Assembly (NCBI RefSeq): GCF_000422205.1
Contig: NZ_ATHV01000021.1
Location: 22,610-86,609 of the forward strand
DNA: 64,000 nucleotides
Direction: 5' to 3'
From: Desulfovibrio sp. X2
GTDB lineage: Bacteria > Desulfobacterota > Desulfovibrionia > Desulfovibrionales > Desulfovibrionaceae
The position numbers and the translations under genes are program-made. Below are positions 1 to 12,044 of the stretch, piece after piece. The notes beneath the pieces are model-generated. The model did no database searches. It saw nothing but the letters and a program-made list of their open reading frames with translations, and was not told the DNA's origin. How positions within the stretch are numbered: position 1 is the first letter of the stretch; each line of letters begins with the position of its first letter.

Positions 1-82
1 GCGAACGGACTTCGGCCGCAGTCGTCCCGTCCGTCTTTGAGGTCGAAAGTGCTTCTTTCCGGCCGGTCATGGGGGCGCCCAG

Positions 83-108
83 GCGGCGTTTAAAAAATTG
101 AACGCCGC
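83..108. other. Inverted repeat upstream of the NUDIX gene
   Basis: An 8-bp perfect stem (GCGGCGTT at 83-90, AACGCCGC at 101-108) encloses a 10-nt A/T-rich loop. No T-run follows on the + strand, so it is not a typical terminator for a gene entering from the left. A weak promoter-like TTGTCA lies at 149-154. The rest of bases 1-252 shows no gene. Confidence 0.4.
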
Positions 109-252
109 ATGACGCAAGGATGATTTTTCCCCCTTTCTTCCTCATCATCTTGTCACGGCATTTTATTTGGCCTAGTGTCGAAGGTCGGAAATGCACGCTG
201 TCGTTTGCTTTCCGGTCTGCCGTTCCGGATTCTCGCTCTGGAGTGTGAAAAG

Positions 253-738
253 ATGCTGAAGACCTTTCCCTGCCCGCACTGCGGGCAGGATATCTCTTTG
301 TACGCCAACCCCCTGCCCACCGTGGACGTGGTCGTCTACCTGCCCTGGCGGGGGGTCGTCCTGGTGGAGCGCCGCAACGCACCCCTCGGCTGGGCTCTGC
401 CGGGCGGCTTCGTGGACGAGGGCGAGACCGTGGAGACGGCCGCCGTGCGCGAGGCGAGCGAAGAGACCGGCCTGGACGTCGAGCTCTCCGGCATCCTGGG
501 CGTCTACTCCCGACCGGACCGGGACCCGCGGCACCACACCATGAGCGTGGTTTTCACCGCGCTGCCGAAAACGCCGGGCGATCCCACCGGAGGGGACGAC
601 GCGAGCAGCGCCGTCTATTTCCCGCTCGACGCGCTGCCCTCGCCCATCGTCTTCGATCACGCGGAGATCCTGCGGGATTTCGCGCACACGATCGCGCACG
701 CGAACCGCTACGTTCTCGGCACACCGAGCAGGAGATAG
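253..738 (+). CDS. NUDIX hydrolase with N-terminal CxxC
   Basis: Hydrolyses a nucleoside diphosphate linked to another group; the substrate cannot be told from sequence. The complete Nudix box runs from about residue 52 to 74 (Gly52, Glu58, then REASEETGL), with the metal-binding Glu pair at 70-71. A CPHCG motif at residues 7-11 looks like half of a zinc ribbon, as in NADH-pyrophosphatase-like or ADP-ribose-type members. The ATG at 253 is chosen because GGAG lies 9 bases upstream and the protein then begins just before the CxxC; the frame is open back to a GTG at 175. The product is 161 aa. It ends 9 bases before glgA and is probably co-transcribed with the glycogen genes. Confidence 0.85.
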   Translation: MLKTFPCPHCGQDISLYANPLPTVDVVVYLPWRGVVLVERRNAPLGWALPGGFVDEGETVETAAVREASEETGLDVELSGILGVYSRPDRDPRHHTMSVVFTALPKTPGDPTGGDDASSAVYFPLDALPSPIVFDHAEILRDFAHTIAHANRYVLGTPSRR

Positions 739-747
739 GAAAGAGAG

Positions 748-2235
748 ATGACCCCCGCCGCAATCGAGCGCTACGACGTGGTCTTCGTGACCTCGGAGAT
801 GTATCCCTTCTCCAAGACCGGCGGCCTGGCCGACGTTCTCGGCGCGCTGCCTCCGGCACTCGCCAGGCTGGGCCTTCGCGTCGGCGTGATCTCGCCCATG
901 TACGGACGCATGAAGGCCGAGGAGTTCGATCCGCGCCTCGTTTCCTCGGACTGCCACGTGGGCTATCCCTGGCCGCCCATCACCGCGGAGATATACCAGG
1001 CCGAGTATTACGGCGTGACCGTGTGGTTCGTTGCGCGCGACGAGTACTTCGACCGCCGCCACTACTACAACACCTACAAGGGCGACTATTTCGACAATTG
1101 CGAACGCTTCACCTTCTTCTCCCGCGCCGCGGTCGAATGGCTGAAGCGCCTGGGCCGCGTGCCCGGCATCATCCACGCCAACGACTGGCAGTCCGCCCTC
1201 GTGCCCACCTGGATCCACTATCTGCGCCGCACCGATCCCTACTGGCGCGAGTGCAAGACGGTCATGACCATCCACAACCTGGCCTTCCAGGGGCGATTCT
1301 CCTCCCGGCTCTTCTTCGATTCCGGCCTGCCGCACGAGGCCTGGAACATGGACGGCTGCGAGTTCTGGGGGGACTTCAACCTGCTCAAGTCGGGCATCGC
1401 CTTCGCGGATGCCATCAGCACGGTCAGCCCGTCCTATGCCGACGAGATCCTGACCCCGGAATTCGGCTGCGGTCTTGAAGGCATCCTCAACAAGCGCTCC
1501 GACCGCCTGATCGGCATCATCAACGGCGCGGACTACGACGTCTGGGATCCGCGCAGGGACAAATACCTGCCGTCGAGCTACTCGACCGAGCGCATGACCG
1601 GCAAGATGTGGTGCAAGAAGAAGCTGATCCGGGAATACTACCTCTCGGACATGCTCGAGAACCGGCCCATCCTGGGCTTCATCGGCCGTCTGCGGCGCCA
1701 GAAGGGTATCGACATGCTCCTCGACGTCCTGCCCGAGATCATGGATCTCGGCGTGGGGCTGCTCGTGCTCGGCGAAGGCAACCTGGACTACGAGGCCAGG
1801 CTCCTCGAGATGATGGAGGAGTACCAGGGGCAGCTGCACGTTATCATCGGCTACACCGAGGAGCTGGCCCACCGCATCCAGGCGGGCAGCGACATCTTCC
1901 TCATGCCCTCGCGCTACGAGCCCTGCGGCCTGACCCAGATGTACGCCCTGCGCTACGGCACTCCGCCAGTGGCCACGGCCGTGGGCGGATTGCGCGACAC
2001 CATCACCGCCTATCCGCATCCGGAGGCCACGGGCTTCACCTTCGAGAAGGCCGACAGCAGGCTCTTCTTCGACGCCGTGCACACGGCCGTCGAACGATGG
2101 GAGGACAGGGAGTTCTGGAACGACATGGTGCACCGCGCCATGACCCGGGACTTCTGCTGGGACAGGTCGGCGGAGCAGTACCAGGAGCTTTACCGTTCGC
2201 TCGGCCAAGCGACGCCCGGCAATTTCTTCAAATAG
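748..2235 (+). CDS. glgA: Glycogen synthase (ADP-glucose type)
   Basis: Transfers glucose from ADP-glucose to the non-reducing end of a growing alpha-1,4-glucan in the cytoplasm. The 495-aa length fits the GT5 family (about 480-500). The N-terminal KTGGLADV motif at residues 23-30 binds the nucleotide sugar. The C-terminal GT-B half has [11 protein letters not shown] and the acceptor/donor region [19 protein letters not shown] near residues 390-408, where Glu is the conserved catalytic-site residue. The ATG at 748 follows a GGAAAGAG Shine-Dalgarno. It is followed by the CBM48 gene and glgB on the same strand, forming a glycogen synthesis cluster. No glgC or glgP lies in the window. Confidence 0.96.
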   Translation: MTPAAIERYDVVFVTSEMYPFSKTGGLADVLGALPPALARLGLRVGVISPMYGRMKAEEFDPRLVSSDCHVGYPWPPITAEIYQAEYYGVTVWFVARDEYFDRRHYYNTYKGDYFDNCERFTFFSRAAVEWLKRLGRVPGIIHANDWQSALVPTWIHYLRRTDPYWRECKTVMTIHNLAFQGRFSSRLFFDSGLPHEAWNMDGCEFWGDFNLLKSGIAFADAISTVSPSYADEILTPEFGCGLEGILNKRSDRLIGIINGADYDVWDPRRDKYLPSSYSTERMTGKMWCKKKLIREYYLSDMLENRPILGFIGRLRRQKGIDMLLDVLPEIMDLGVGLLVLGEGNLDYEARLLEMMEEYQGQLHVIIGYTEELAHRIQAGSDIFLMPSRYEPCGLTQMYALRYGTPPVATAVGGLRDTITAYPHPEATGFTFEKADSRLFFDAVHTAVERWEDREFWNDMVHRAMTRDFCWDRSAEQYQELYRSLGQATPGNFFK

Positions 2236-2335
2236 TCGCCGAGCCACTTGCGGGCGACAACGGAAAGAAGTAGTTTTCTGCTAAGGTCGATAGAAGTGTT
2301 TGTTATCGATATGGAAGACATCAGGAGGAACGATC

Positions 2336-2644
2336 GTGGCCCTCTCAAAGAAATTCCTGAAGAATAAGCCCGTCTGCAAAGTGACGTTCAACATCGATTC
2401 CGGCGTGACCAAGGATGCCAAGAAGGTCTTTCTGGTCGGCGAGTTCAACGGCTGGAAGGTGGATTCCACGCCCATGCGCAAGCTCAAGGACGGCAGCTTC
2501 ACCCGCACGCTCGACCTCGACACCGGCCGGAGCTACCAGTTCCGCTACCTCGTCGACGGCCGCGACTGGCAGAACGACGGGCAGGCCGACGGCTACGAGT
2601 ACAGCCCCTTCGGCAACTGCGAGAACTCGGTCGTGACCGTTTAG
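2336..2644 (+). CDS. Stand-alone CBM48 / isoamylase N-terminal domain protein
   Basis: A 102-aa protein that is essentially a single glycogen-binding (CBM48, early-set) domain. The family signature [12 protein letters not shown] is clear near residues 27-38, followed by the RYLVDGRDW strand. There is no catalytic module. The GTG at 2336 is chosen because AGGAGGA lies at 2323-2329; the open frame extends a little further upstream without a better ribosome site. It sits between glgA and glgB, which suggests a glycogen-associated adaptor or regulator. That role is inference from context and from the AMPK-beta-like domain. Confidence 0.85.
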   Translation: MALSKKFLKNKPVCKVTFNIDSGVTKDAKKVFLVGEFNGWKVDSTPMRKLKDGSFTRTLDLDTGRSYQFRYLVDGRDWQNDGQADGYEYSPFGNCENSVVTV

Positions 2645-2742
2645 CTCCAGTCTTTCGGGAAATCTTTCCCTTGCCTGCTCCGCCGGGAATCCGCCCGGCG
2701 GCGCAAGGGCAGAGTATTGCCTTCAAAAACAGCGGGTCCGCC

Positions 2743-4653
<1,911 letters not shown>

Positions 4654-4668
4654 AGGAGGATCGTGGCG

Positions 4669-5676
4669 ATGGTGCGCGAACGCCCCCTGGTCGTCACCCT
4701 GGGCGACCCCGACGGCCTGGGGCCGGAGCTCGTCTGCCGCGTGTTCGGCGGTGGCTTCGTGCACGGTCCGGTGCTGCTCATCGGCCCGCACGAGCCCCTG
4801 CTGCAGCAGGCCCACGCCCTGGGCATGGCGCAGTTCTGGCGCCGCGTGGGTTCCGCGGAGGAGGCCGGAGAGGGCATCTGCCTGCTCATACCTGACGGGC
4901 TCGAGGATTATCCCTGTGCCCCCGGCGCTCCGCGGCCCGAGGGCGGCCGGTCGGCCGGGCTCTCCCTGGCGCTGGCAGCGCGCTTCATGCGCCAGGGGCT
5001 CGGCCGGGCCCTGGTCACCGCGCCGCTCAACAAGGCCATGCTCATGGCTGCGGGCTTCGATTTTCCCGGCCACACCGAATTCCTCGCCGAGCATGCGGGG
5101 CTCGCGCCCACGGACGTATGCATGTGCCTGGCCGGGCCGAAGCTGCGCGTGGCGCTCGTGACCACCCACCCGCCCCTGCGCGAGGTGCCCTCCATGATCA
5201 CCGGGCCGCGCATCCTGCACTGCCTGTCCCTGCTTCAGGATTTCACGCTGCGGCTCGGGCTTTCGGCGCCGCTCGCCGTGTGCGGCCTGAATCCCCATGC
5301 CGGCGAGTCCGGCCGCATCGGCCGTGAGGAGATCGAGGTCATAGGCCCGGCCGTGCAGGAGGCATGTGCCGCGGGCATCGATGCCGTCGGTCCGCTGCCC
5401 GCGGACACGGTCTTCGGCCGCGCCGTGCGGGGCGAGTTCTCCGCCGTGCTGGCCATGTACCACGACCAGGGGCTCGGCCCGCTGAAGCTCCTGCACTTCG
5501 GGGAAGCGGTCAACGTGACCCTCGGCCTGCCCTACGTGCGCACTTCGCCGGACCACGGCACCGGCTACGACCTCGTGGGCACGGGAATGGCGGACGACGG
5601 GGGGATGCGCGCCGCGGTGGGCATGGCCCTGGACCTGACGAGCCTGCCCGCGAGCGCCACCGGAGGCGGCCTGTGA
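4669..5676 (+). CDS. pdxA: 4-hydroxythreonine-4-phosphate dehydrogenase
   Basis: Oxidises 4-phosphohydroxy-L-threonine in the DXP-dependent pyridoxal phosphate pathway. Family motifs are present: TLGDPDGLGPEL at the N-terminus, TAPLNKAM, the metal-binding His of VTTHPPL, AMYHDQGL, and RTSPDHGTGYDLVG near the C-terminus. Length is about 335 aa, as expected. The ATG at 4669 is preferred over the GTG at 4663 because GAGGAGGA (4653-4660) is 8 bases from the ATG and only 2 from the GTG. Its TGA overlaps the gmhB ATG by one base, so the two genes are translationally coupled. The Asp in place of the usual Ala in GDPaGIGPE is a mild variant. Confidence 0.94.
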   Translation: MVRERPLVVTLGDPDGLGPELVCRVFGGGFVHGPVLLIGPHEPLLQQAHALGMAQFWRRVGSAEEAGEGICLLIPDGLEDYPCAPGAPRPEGGRSAGLSLALAARFMRQGLGRALVTAPLNKAMLMAAGFDFPGHTEFLAEHAGLAPTDVCMCLAGPKLRVALVTTHPPLREVPSMITGPRILHCLSLLQDFTLRLGLSAPLAVCGLNPHAGESGRIGREEIEVIGPAVQEACAAGIDAVGPLPADTVFGRAVRGEFSAVLAMYHDQGLGPLKLLHFGEAVNVTLGLPYVRTSPDHGTGYDLVGTGMADDGGMRAAVGMALDLTSLPASATGGGL

Positions 5677-6257
5677 TGCGGCTTTGCAGGGCCGCCTTCC
5701 TCGATCGCGACGGCACGATCATCGCGGACAAGCACTATCTTTCCGATCCGGCGGGCGTGGATCTGCTCCCCGGGGCGGCGGAGGGGCTTCTGGCCATGCA
5801 GGAGATGGGGCTCGTCCTCGTCGTCGTGAGCAACCAGTCGGGCGTCGGGAGGGGATATTTCCGCGAAGAGGACGCTCACGCCGTCAACGCGCGCATGTCC
5901 CTTCTCCTGGCGGAGCAGGGCGTGCGCCTGGGCGGCATCTACTTCTGTCCGCACGCTCCCGAGGACGGCTGCGACTGCCGCAAACCCGGCACGGCGCTTC
6001 TCGAGCGCGCAGCGGCGGACCTCGAGCTGGATCTTCGGGAATCCTTCTTCGTGGGCGACAAGCCCGAGGACATCGAGGCCGGACGTGCGGCGGGCTGTCG
6101 GTCGAGCATCCTCGTGCGCACCGGCAAGGGGAGGCGCGCCGAGCAGGACGGAAAGGCTCGGGCGGACGTGGTGGTGGACGATCTGAGGGGAGCTGCGGCC
6201 TTCATGGCCGCGTGCCGCGAGCCGCACGGCAGGCCGGAGGGCGATGAACCCGACTAG
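5676..6257 (+). CDS. gmhB: D-glycero-D-manno-heptose 1,7-bisphosphate 7-phosphatase
   Basis: HAD-family phosphatase of the ADP-heptose pathway for LPS inner core. HAD motif I is FLDRDGTI with its two Asp residues, motif II is VSNQSG, and the late motif is VGDKPEDIEAG. The zinc-binding loop CPHAPEDGCDCRKPG is typical of GmhB and separates it from other HAD phosphatases. The 193-aa length fits. The ATG sits inside the pdxA stop (ATGA overlap) with GGAGGCGG at 5661-5668. The same pathway continues with hldD at 35.2 kb. The 3' end overlaps the convergent TPR gene by 4 bases. Confidence 0.93.
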   Translation: MRLCRAAFLDRDGTIIADKHYLSDPAGVDLLPGAAEGLLAMQEMGLVLVVVSNQSGVGRGYFREEDAHAVNARMSLLLAEQGVRLGGIYFCPHAPEDGCDCRKPGTALLERAAADLELDLRESFFVGDKPEDIEAGRAAGCRSSILVRTGKGRRAEQDGKARADVVVDDLRGAAAFMAACREPHGRPEGDEPD

Positions 6258-7063
6258 CCGTCCTGTTCCAGCTTCTTCATGGCGAACTGCAGCATCTTCT
6301 GGGCCTGCTCGAATCCGGGGTTGATCTTCAGCGCCCGCTTGGCCATCTCGGCCATGTGCTTCCACTTCTGCCAGTCGTGATAGAGACGGCCGATGTTGAA
6401 GAAGAGGTATTCGTCGTGCTGGCAGCACTGCAGGGCCTTCCTGTAGTACTGCTCGGCGGTGGCGTAGTCCTTCATCTTGCGCAGGACGATTGCGATGCGG
6501 TTGTACAGGTGGGCGGCGCCGGGATCGTTCTTGAGGGCTTCCTCGAGGTAGCCGTAGGCTTCCTGGTAGAGCTCGTGCTTGAGGAAGAGGTCGGCCACCT
6601 CGGCCTTGAGGTCCGTGTCGCTGGCGAATTCGCGGATCAGGTTGTCGGCGGACTGCTTGGCCTCCGCATGCTTGCCCGAGGCGAGCTGGGCCTCGACCTT
6701 CTTGAGTCCGTCCTCCTTGCGCTTGGCCATCAGGGCCAGAAGCGCCTGGGCCTCCTCGGTGGAGGAGGCCGAGAGCTCCTTCACCGCCTCGACCATCTGC
6801 GTATACAGCTGCTTTTCTTCGCCAGGCGTGTATTCGAGCTGGAGCGGGTAGGCCTTGGCGAATTCACGGTCGCCGCGCAGATGGTAGACGGCCTGTTCGA
6901 TGAGCTGCGTGAACTCCTCGCGCTCGTTCTTCATGAGCGGCGTCTTGAGGATGATCAGCAGGGCGTCCTGAAGGCTTTGGGCCGCGGATTGCAGCTTCTT
7001 CTGCTTGAGGTTGGAACTGATCTTGTTGATCAGCTGCCTGGCCTTGATGAGTTCCGCGGACAT
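6254..7063 (-). CDS. Tetratricopeptide repeat protein
   Basis: A 269-aa soluble protein with no signal peptide. The C-terminal half (about residues 150-260) contains TPR units; HLYNRIAIVLRKMKDYATAEQ is the clearest, followed by a unit around LFFNIGRLYHDWQKWKHMAE and a last one ending in INPGFEQAQKML. The N-terminal half is helical, charged and without a recognisable domain. It is the last gene of the HD-ddl-waaA-kdsB-carA run, 54 bases after carA. Function unknown; TPRs suggest a protein-interaction scaffold. Confidence 0.8.
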   Translation of the reverse strand: MSAELIKARQLINKISSNLKQKKLQSAAQSLQDALLIILKTPLMKNEREEFTQLIEQAVYHLRGDREFAKAYPLQLEYTPGEEKQLYTQMVEAVKELSASSTEEAQALLALMAKRKEDGLKKVEAQLASGKHAEAKQSADNLIREFASDTDLKAEVADLFLKHELYQEAYGYLEEALKNDPGAAHLYNRIAIVLRKMKDYATAEQYYRKALQCCQHDEYLFFNIGRLYHDWQKWKHMAEMAKRALKINPGFEQAQKMLQFAMKKLEQDG

Positions 7064-7117
7064 GACTCCTACCCTTGTTTCAGCGCTCCGGAAGCCTTCT
7101 GATAGACCGAATCCTGT

Positions 7118-8245
7118 TTATTTTCCAGTCGATTCGCGCACCAGGTTCCTGAAGCGGGTGAAGAAGAACTGGGCGTCGTGCGGCCCGGGACCCGCTTCGG
7201 GATGGTACTGCAGGGTGATGATGGGCTTTTTCGTGTGCCTGAAGCCTTCGAGCGTCTGGTCGTTCAGGTTCACGTGGGTCATCTCCACGTCCTGCAGGGA
7301 GGAGATGTCCACGCAGAAGCCGTGGTTCTGCGAGGAGATCTCGATACGTCCGGTGATCAGGTCCTTGACCGGATGGTTGACGCCGTGGTGGCCGAACTTG
7401 AGCTTGAAGGTCGAGCCGCCGAGCGCCGAGCCCAGGAGCTGGTGTCCCAGGCAGATGCCGCCGAGCGGGTAGGCGTCGGTCATCTTGCTGATCTCGGCGA
7501 TGGGGCCTTGCAGCGTCGCGGGATCGCCGGGGCCGGGCGAGAAGAAGATGGCGTCCGGGGAAAGGGCCGTCACCTGCTCCGCCGTGAAGGAGGAGGGCAC
7601 CATGAGCATGTCGAAGCCCTGGGCCGTGAGCAGGCGCAGGATGTTCCACTTGATGCCGAAGTCGAAGACCACGAGGCGCGGGCCGGGGCCGGGCCACTCG
7701 TACTTGCCGTTCACGAGCTCCACGTCCTTCGGTCCCTGCTCGCTCCAGACGTAGGGCTTCTTCGGCGTGATGCGCTCGGCCAGGTTCTGGCCTTCCATGG
7801 TCGGCAGCTCGCGGCAACGGGCGATCAGACGCTCGGGATCGCTCTCGCGCGTGGAGATGAGGCCGCGCATGGCGCCGTGCAGGCGCAGGTGGCGGGTCAG
7901 GGCGCGGGTGTCGATGCCCTCGATGCCCATGACGCCGTATTCCTTCAGGTACTCGGGCAGGCTCTTCTTCGCGCGCCAGTTGGAGGGCGTCTTGCAGCAC
8001 TCCTTGACGATGAAGGCCTCCACGCGGATGCGGCTGGACTCGACGTCGTCGAGGTTGACGCCGTAGTTGCCGATGTGGGGATAGGTCATGCAGACCATCT
8101 GCCCGACGTAGGAGGGGTCGGTGAGGATCTCCTGGTAGCCGGTCATGCCGGTGTTGAAGATGACCTCGCCGCCGGTCTCGCCGTCGCCGGTGAAGGACGA
8201 GCCCTTGAACCAGGTGCCGTCCTCGAGTGCCAAAATCGCGTCCAT
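7118..8245 (-). CDS. carA: Carbamoyl-phosphate synthase small subunit
   Basis: Glutamine amidotransferase subunit that feeds ammonia to CarB for pyrimidine and arginine synthesis. The C-terminal class I GATase carries the Cys nucleophile in [11 protein letters not shown] and the His/Glu pair in [13 protein letters not shown]. The N-terminal domain begins [11 protein letters not shown], as in other CarA proteins. The start at 8245 gives 375 aa, matches family N-termini and sits 8 bases from GGGAG; an ATG at 8251, inside the kdsB stop, is only 2 bases from it. carB is not in this window. Confidence 0.95.
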   Translation of the reverse strand: MDAILALEDGTWFKGSSFTGDGETGGEVIFNTGMTGYQEILTDPSYVGQMVCMTYPHIGNYGVNLDDVESSRIRVEAFIVKECCKTPSNWRAKKSLPEYLKEYGVMGIEGIDTRALTRHLRLHGAMRGLISTRESDPERLIARCRELPTMEGQNLAERITPKKPYVWSEQGPKDVELVNGKYEWPGPGPRLVVFDFGIKWNILRLLTAQGFDMLMVPSSFTAEQVTALSPDAIFFSPGPGDPATLQGPIAEISKMTDAYPLGGICLGHQLLGSALGGSTFKLKFGHHGVNHPVKDLITGRIEISSQNHGFCVDISSLQDVEMTHVNLNDQTLEGFRHTKKPIITLQYHPEAGPGPHDAQFFFTRFRNLVRESTGK

Positions 8246-8250
8246 CTGCA

Positions 8251-9006
8251 TCACTCCCTGTGGTGCTCGGAAAGCAGGGCGGTCACTGCCGCCAGATCCT
8301 CGGGGCGGTCGACGCCCCGCGTGCCAGTCTCCACGAGCACGACCCGGATGGGGATGTCGTTCTCGAGGAGACGCAGTTGCTCGAGGCTCTCGCGCTTCTC
8401 GAGCTCTCCCTGGGGGAGGGTGGTGAAGCGCGCAAGCGTCGAACGCCGGAAAGCGTACATGCCGATATGGCCGAAGAAACCCGCCCCGTCGGCATTCCGG
8501 GGATGGGGCACGGCAGCGCGGGAGAAGTATAATGCGTCCCGTCGCACCGTAAAGACCACCTTGACCTGATCGGGGACCGCGGCCCGCTCGGCGTCGATGG
8601 CGTGGGCCAGGGTGGCGGCGCGCACGGCCTCGTCGGCGAAGGGGGCGACCAGGTGCGAGAGCATGGCCGGGTCGAGCGCCGGTTCGTCACCCTGGATGTT
8701 GACCACCACGGCCTCTTCCTCGACTCCGAGGAGCGCGGCCGCCTCGTTCACCCGGTCCGTGCCGCTGACGTGGTCGGAGCGTGTCATGACCACGGGCACG
8801 CCGTGCTTCTTCGCCGCGGCCTCGATGCGCTCGTCGTCCGTGGCCAGGACCACCGTGCGCAGCTCAGGGCAGCGCGAGGCCCTGGCCCAGACGTGCCAGA
8901 ACATGGGCTTGCCCAGGATCTCGACCAGCGGTTTTCCTGGAAAGCGCGTCGATGCGTAGCGCGCTGGGATGATCCCGTAGCAGGGGGGCAAGGTGTTGGC
9001 GGCCAA
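8251..9006 (-). CDS. kdsB: 3-deoxy-manno-octulosonate cytidylyltransferase
   Basis: Activates KDO to CMP-KDO for lipid A glycosylation. The N-terminal nucleotide-binding motif [17 protein letters not shown] is diagnostic, followed by [10 protein letters not shown], the conserved NIQGDEP and [11 protein letters not shown]. The 251-aa length matches KdsB (about 250). It lies 12 bases after the stop of waaA, which uses its product, so the two probably form one operon. Its TGA is at 8251-8253, abutting carA. Confidence 0.95.
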   Translation of the reverse strand: MAANTLPPCYGIIPARYASTRFPGKPLVEILGKPMFWHVWARASRCPELRTVVLATDDERIEAAAKKHGVPVVMTRSDHVSGTDRVNEAAALLGVEEEAVVVNIQGDEPALDPAMLSHLVAPFADEAVRAATLAHAIDAERAAVPDQVKVVFTVRRDALYFSRAAVPHPRNADGAGFFGHIGMYAFRRSTLARFTTLPQGELEKRESLEQLRLLENDIPIRVVLVETGTRGVDRPEDLAAVTALLSEHHRE

Positions 9007-9018
9007 AGCGAATGACTT

Positions 9019-10305
9019 TTACGCGAAACCGAGACGCTCTGCAAGACGGGAGGCGATGCATCCGGCCGCGCCGCGCCGGGTGGCGACGTAGGCCGCAAAC
9101 GCCTCGCGCACCTCCTCGCGCGGCCTCGGCGCGTCGAGCAGGTCCAGCAGGGCACCCGCCAGGGCGCGGCCGTCCGGCACTTCCCGGAGCAGCCCCTGCT
9201 GCACGATCTCGCGTCCCACCCAGGCGAAATTCTTCCAGTACGGGCCGGAGACCGGCACGAGCCCGGCGGCCAGGGGCTCGAGGAAGTTCTGGCCGCCCAG
9301 GGGGGCCAGGCTGCCGCCCACGAACACGGCCCCGGACAGGAAGTAGGCGGTGGTCAGCTCGCCGAAGACGTCCCAGAGGATCGTTGCGCCCGGCATGGCC
9401 CGACCGGTGAGGGCGCTGCGGCGCACCACGGGCAGCCCCAAGGCCGCGAGGCGCCCCTCCCAGGCGGCGAGCCGTTCCATGTGGCGCGGAAAGAGTCCGA
9501 TCACCGCGTCCGGCCGGGCCGCGAGGATGTCCGCAGCGGCGCGGGCGGCCTGCTCCTCCTCCTGCTCGCGCACGGAGCCGAGGACCACGAAGGGCGACTG
9601 CTCCGGGAGCAGGGAGGCGAGGGCCGAGGCCGCCTTGGGCGTTTCGCCGAGGGTCAGCTGGTCGAACTTGACGTTGGAGACGTTCTTGGTGCGCGCGGCC
9701 GGGAAGAGGGTGGCGAAGCGGGCCGCGTCCTTCTCGGAGATGGCCAGCACCTCGGCCGGTCCGAAGGGTCGAAGCAGGTTCGCGAACGGCAGGTTGCGCG
9801 CCAGGGTCTTTGGCGACATGCGGGCGTTGGCGATGACCACGGGCACGTTTGCCCCGGCCGCGGCAGCGAGGAGACCCGGCCAGATCTCGGTTTCGAGCAG
9901 CACGAGGCACCTGGGCATGACCTGGCCGAAGGCCTTGCGCATGAGGGAGGGACGGTCGAAGGGACAATAGGCGGGCAGGAGCGTCACGGCAGCGGCTGCG
10001 TCGGCCAGCTCGCCCGCGGCGCGTTCCAGGAGGTCGCGGCCCTGGCGCGTGTTGGTGGTCACCAGTGCGCGCACCCGCGCGCCCTGCGGCAACGCGGCCG
10101 AGAGGGCGGCGAGGATGGTCCGGGCGAGATAGGCCTCGCCCGCCGAGGCGGCCTGGAGCCAGATATCCGCCCGGGGCAGGGGAGTCTTCAGGAGGCGTTC
10201 GTCCCAGCCCTCGCGCAATCGCTTATTGCGCTTGAGCACCACGGGCAGGCCGCGCCAGAGCAGGTCGTAGACGGTGAGGGCCGACGACAGGCCCGGGCGC
10301 CGCAT
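9019..10305 (-). CDS. waaA: 3-deoxy-D-manno-octulosonic acid transferase
   Basis: Inner-membrane-associated GT-B enzyme that transfers KDO from CMP-KDO to lipid IVA. Motifs: WLQAASAGEA near residue 50, LLETEIWPGLLAAA, the VIANARMSPKT segment, VVLGSVREQEEEQA, and GGQNFLEPLAAG close to the C-terminus. The 428-aa length fits the family (about 420-430). The ATG at 10305 overlaps the ddl stop (ATGA), indicating translational coupling; the frame is open further upstream inside ddl but without homology. It is followed by kdsB. Confidence 0.94.
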   Translation of the reverse strand: MRRPGLSSALTVYDLLWRGLPVVLKRNKRLREGWDERLLKTPLPRADIWLQAASAGEAYLARTILAALSAALPQGARVRALVTTNTRQGRDLLERAAGELADAAAAVTLLPAYCPFDRPSLMRKAFGQVMPRCLVLLETEIWPGLLAAAAGANVPVVIANARMSPKTLARNLPFANLLRPFGPAEVLAISEKDAARFATLFPAARTKNVSNVKFDQLTLGETPKAASALASLLPEQSPFVVLGSVREQEEEQAARAAADILAARPDAVIGLFPRHMERLAAWEGRLAALGLPVVRRSALTGRAMPGATILWDVFGELTTAYFLSGAVFVGGSLAPLGGQNFLEPLAAGLVPVSGPYWKNFAWVGREIVQQGLLREVPDGRALAGALLDLLDAPRPREEVREAFAAYVATRRGAAGCIASRLAERLGFA

Positions 10306-11276
10306 CAGATGTCCTCGTCCGCGAAGATGTCGGTGACGTCCTCGGCCGCGGCCTGGGCCCTTTGTCTGCGCGCGGAGCGCGCGAGGCCGAGCTCGATGAG
10401 CCGCGCGATCAGCTCGTCGAAGCTCATGCCCGCCGCGGCCGCCGCCTTGGGCACCAGGCTCGTGGCGGTCATGCCGGGCAGGGTGTTGGTCTCCAGCAGC
10501 ACCGGGCCGGACTCGGTGACGATGAAATCGGAGCGCGAATAGCCCTCGCAGCCGAGCGCCAGATGGGCGCGCAGCGCCAGTTCGCGCACCCGCGCATTGA
10601 GGTCGTCGTCCACCGGGGCGGGGCATATCTCGTCCGCGCCGCCGTCTTCGTACTTGCTGCGGTAGTCGAAGAACTCGCCCGAGAGCTTGGGCGTGATGAG
10701 GATCGTGGGCAGGGCCTCCTCGCCGAGCACGGCGCAGGTCATCTCGAAGCCGGGCGCGGCCTCCTCGAGGAGCGCCTCCTTGCCCTTGGAGAAGAGCGCG
10801 TCGAGTGCCGGGCCGAGCTTTTCCGCCGAGTCGACCCGCTGCATGTCCACGCTCGACCCGCCGTTGTTCGGCTTGACGAACAGGGGGTAGGCGAGGGGGC
10901 AGAGCCAGCCCGCGGCCGGGACCACGGGCACGAAGGCCCAGTTCGGCGTGGGGATGCCCTCCGCGCGGCAGATCTGCTTGGTCGCGGCCTTGTGCAGGGC
11001 CAGGAACGAGGCCTTGGGGCCCGAGCCCTGGTAGGGCACGCCCGCCGCGTCCAGCATGGCCTGGATCAGGCCGTCCTCGCCCGGCGAGCCGTGCAGGTTC
11101 AGGAATGCGAAGTCGTGGTCTTTCGCGGTCTCGATGAGGCCGTCGAAGCCCGGCAGGGGATCGAACGGGGTGACCTGGTGGCCGAGGCGCGAAAGGGCCT
11201 TCTCGATCTGGGCCGCCCCGGACAGGGAGACTTCACGCTCGTTCGACCAGCCGCCCGCTATCAAAAGGATACGCAT
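10305..11276 (-). CDS. ddl: D-alanine--D-alanine ligase
   Basis: ATP-grasp ligase forming D-Ala-D-Ala for peptidoglycan. Visible motifs are [14 protein letters not shown] at the start, the flap/ATP region [31 protein letters not shown], and the Mg/substrate loop [12 protein letters not shown]. The start at 11276 gives 323 aa and the expected [10 protein letters not shown]-terminus. Its first 44 bases overlap the 3' end of the upstream HD gene. The C-terminal tail of about 30 residues is rich in Arg, Ala and acidic residues. The alanine racemase that supplies D-Ala is at 41.3 kb. Confidence 0.95.
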   Translation of the reverse strand: MRILLIAGGWSNEREVSLSGAAQIEKALSRLGHQVTPFDPLPGFDGLIETAKDHDFAFLNLHGSPGEDGLIQAMLDAAGVPYQGSGPKASFLALHKAATKQICRAEGIPTPNWAFVPVVPAAGWLCPLAYPLFVKPNNGGSSVDMQRVDSAEKLGPALDALFSKGKEALLEEAAPGFEMTCAVLGEEALPTILITPKLSGEFFDYRSKYEDGGADEICPAPVDDDLNARVRELALRAHLALGCEGYSRSDFIVTESGPVLLETNTLPGMTATSLVPKAAAAAGMSFDELIARLIELGLARSARRQRAQAAAEDVTDIFADEDI

Positions 11277-11868
11277 CGAGATCCTCGCCGAGGAGATCGC
11301 CCAGGCGCCGTTCGACTTCCAGCGCCTGTTCGACCGTCCAGCGGATTTTTTCCTGGATTTCAGGGGTGTGTCCATAGCGCACGAGGAGATCGTCGAAGCG
11401 CACATGGACGGAGACCAGTTCGTCGTGTTTCGCCCGCTTGTCGCCGTACAGCACGGCCAGGGGCATGAAGTAGCGCGCCACGTCCATCTCGAAGGGCCAG
11501 TAGACGTGGTGGACGATGCCCTGGGCCAGGACCGGGTTGCCGGTCAGATCCATGGCCCAGGCCCCTCCGATCTGGGCGTGCGAGCCGCCGTGCAGGATGC
11601 AGTAGTGCTTGGCCAGATCGTGCAGCAGGGCCGAGGCGCGTACGCTCTGCACGCAGACCGGCAGCCCCTTGCGCTCGGCCAGCACCGCCAGGGTCTCGGC
11701 CACGCGGGCCACCACCAGGCTGTGCTCGCGGATGTGCGGGGGCATCTCGTAGCGGTCCCACCACGCCGTGCACTGCTCGTCGGTGGGCACGAGCCAGTCC
11801 GGCTCCAGGCGGCTCGTGAAGAGGCCCGGGCAGGTGAAAAGGGGAGGGGAACTGCTCTCGCTGGTCAT
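11233..11868 (-). CDS. HD-domain phosphohydrolase
   Basis: A 211-aa protein with the HD metal-dependent phosphohydrolase signature: His in [13 protein letters not shown] (about residue 45), the HD pair in [13 protein letters not shown], and following His residues in [10 protein letters not shown] and GIVHHVYWP. This spacing resembles the YqeK/HDIG group, but the substrate cannot be assigned. It is the first gene of the leftward run to ddl, waaA, kdsB and carA. Its 3' end overlaps ddl by 44 bases. Confidence 0.82.
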   Translation of the reverse strand: MTSESSSPPLFTCPGLFTSRLEPDWLVPTDEQCTAWWDRYEMPPHIREHSLVVARVAETLAVLAERKGLPVCVQSVRASALLHDLAKHYCILHGGSHAQIGGAWAMDLTGNPVLAQGIVHHVYWPFEMDVARYFMPLAVLYGDKRAKHDELVSVHVRFDDLLVRYGHTPEIQEKIRWTVEQALEVERRLGDLLGEDLDAYPFDSGRLVERA

Positions 11869-12044
11869 GTCCTCAGTCCGGCTTGCTGTTACGGCGTCCG
11901 GCCGGTGGTTGCGCGTGTTCCGGCAGGTTACCCCGAAGCGGGAAAAATTTCCATGATTGACAGCAACCGGAACGGGGGGGTAGCAGTCGGCCCTAATCCT
12001 CTTGTCATCTCAATCCGCCCCGGGCGGCCATCAGCGGAGCACAC

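Noticed and set aside
172..2247. A 691-codon open frame on the - strand
   Set aside because: It is antisense to the NUDIX gene and glgA, whose motifs are clear.
11957..11986. Promoter for hypD (TTGACA followed 18 bases later by TAGCAG)
   Set aside because: The -35 is perfect but the -10 is poor and the spacing long; not enough to list as a feature.
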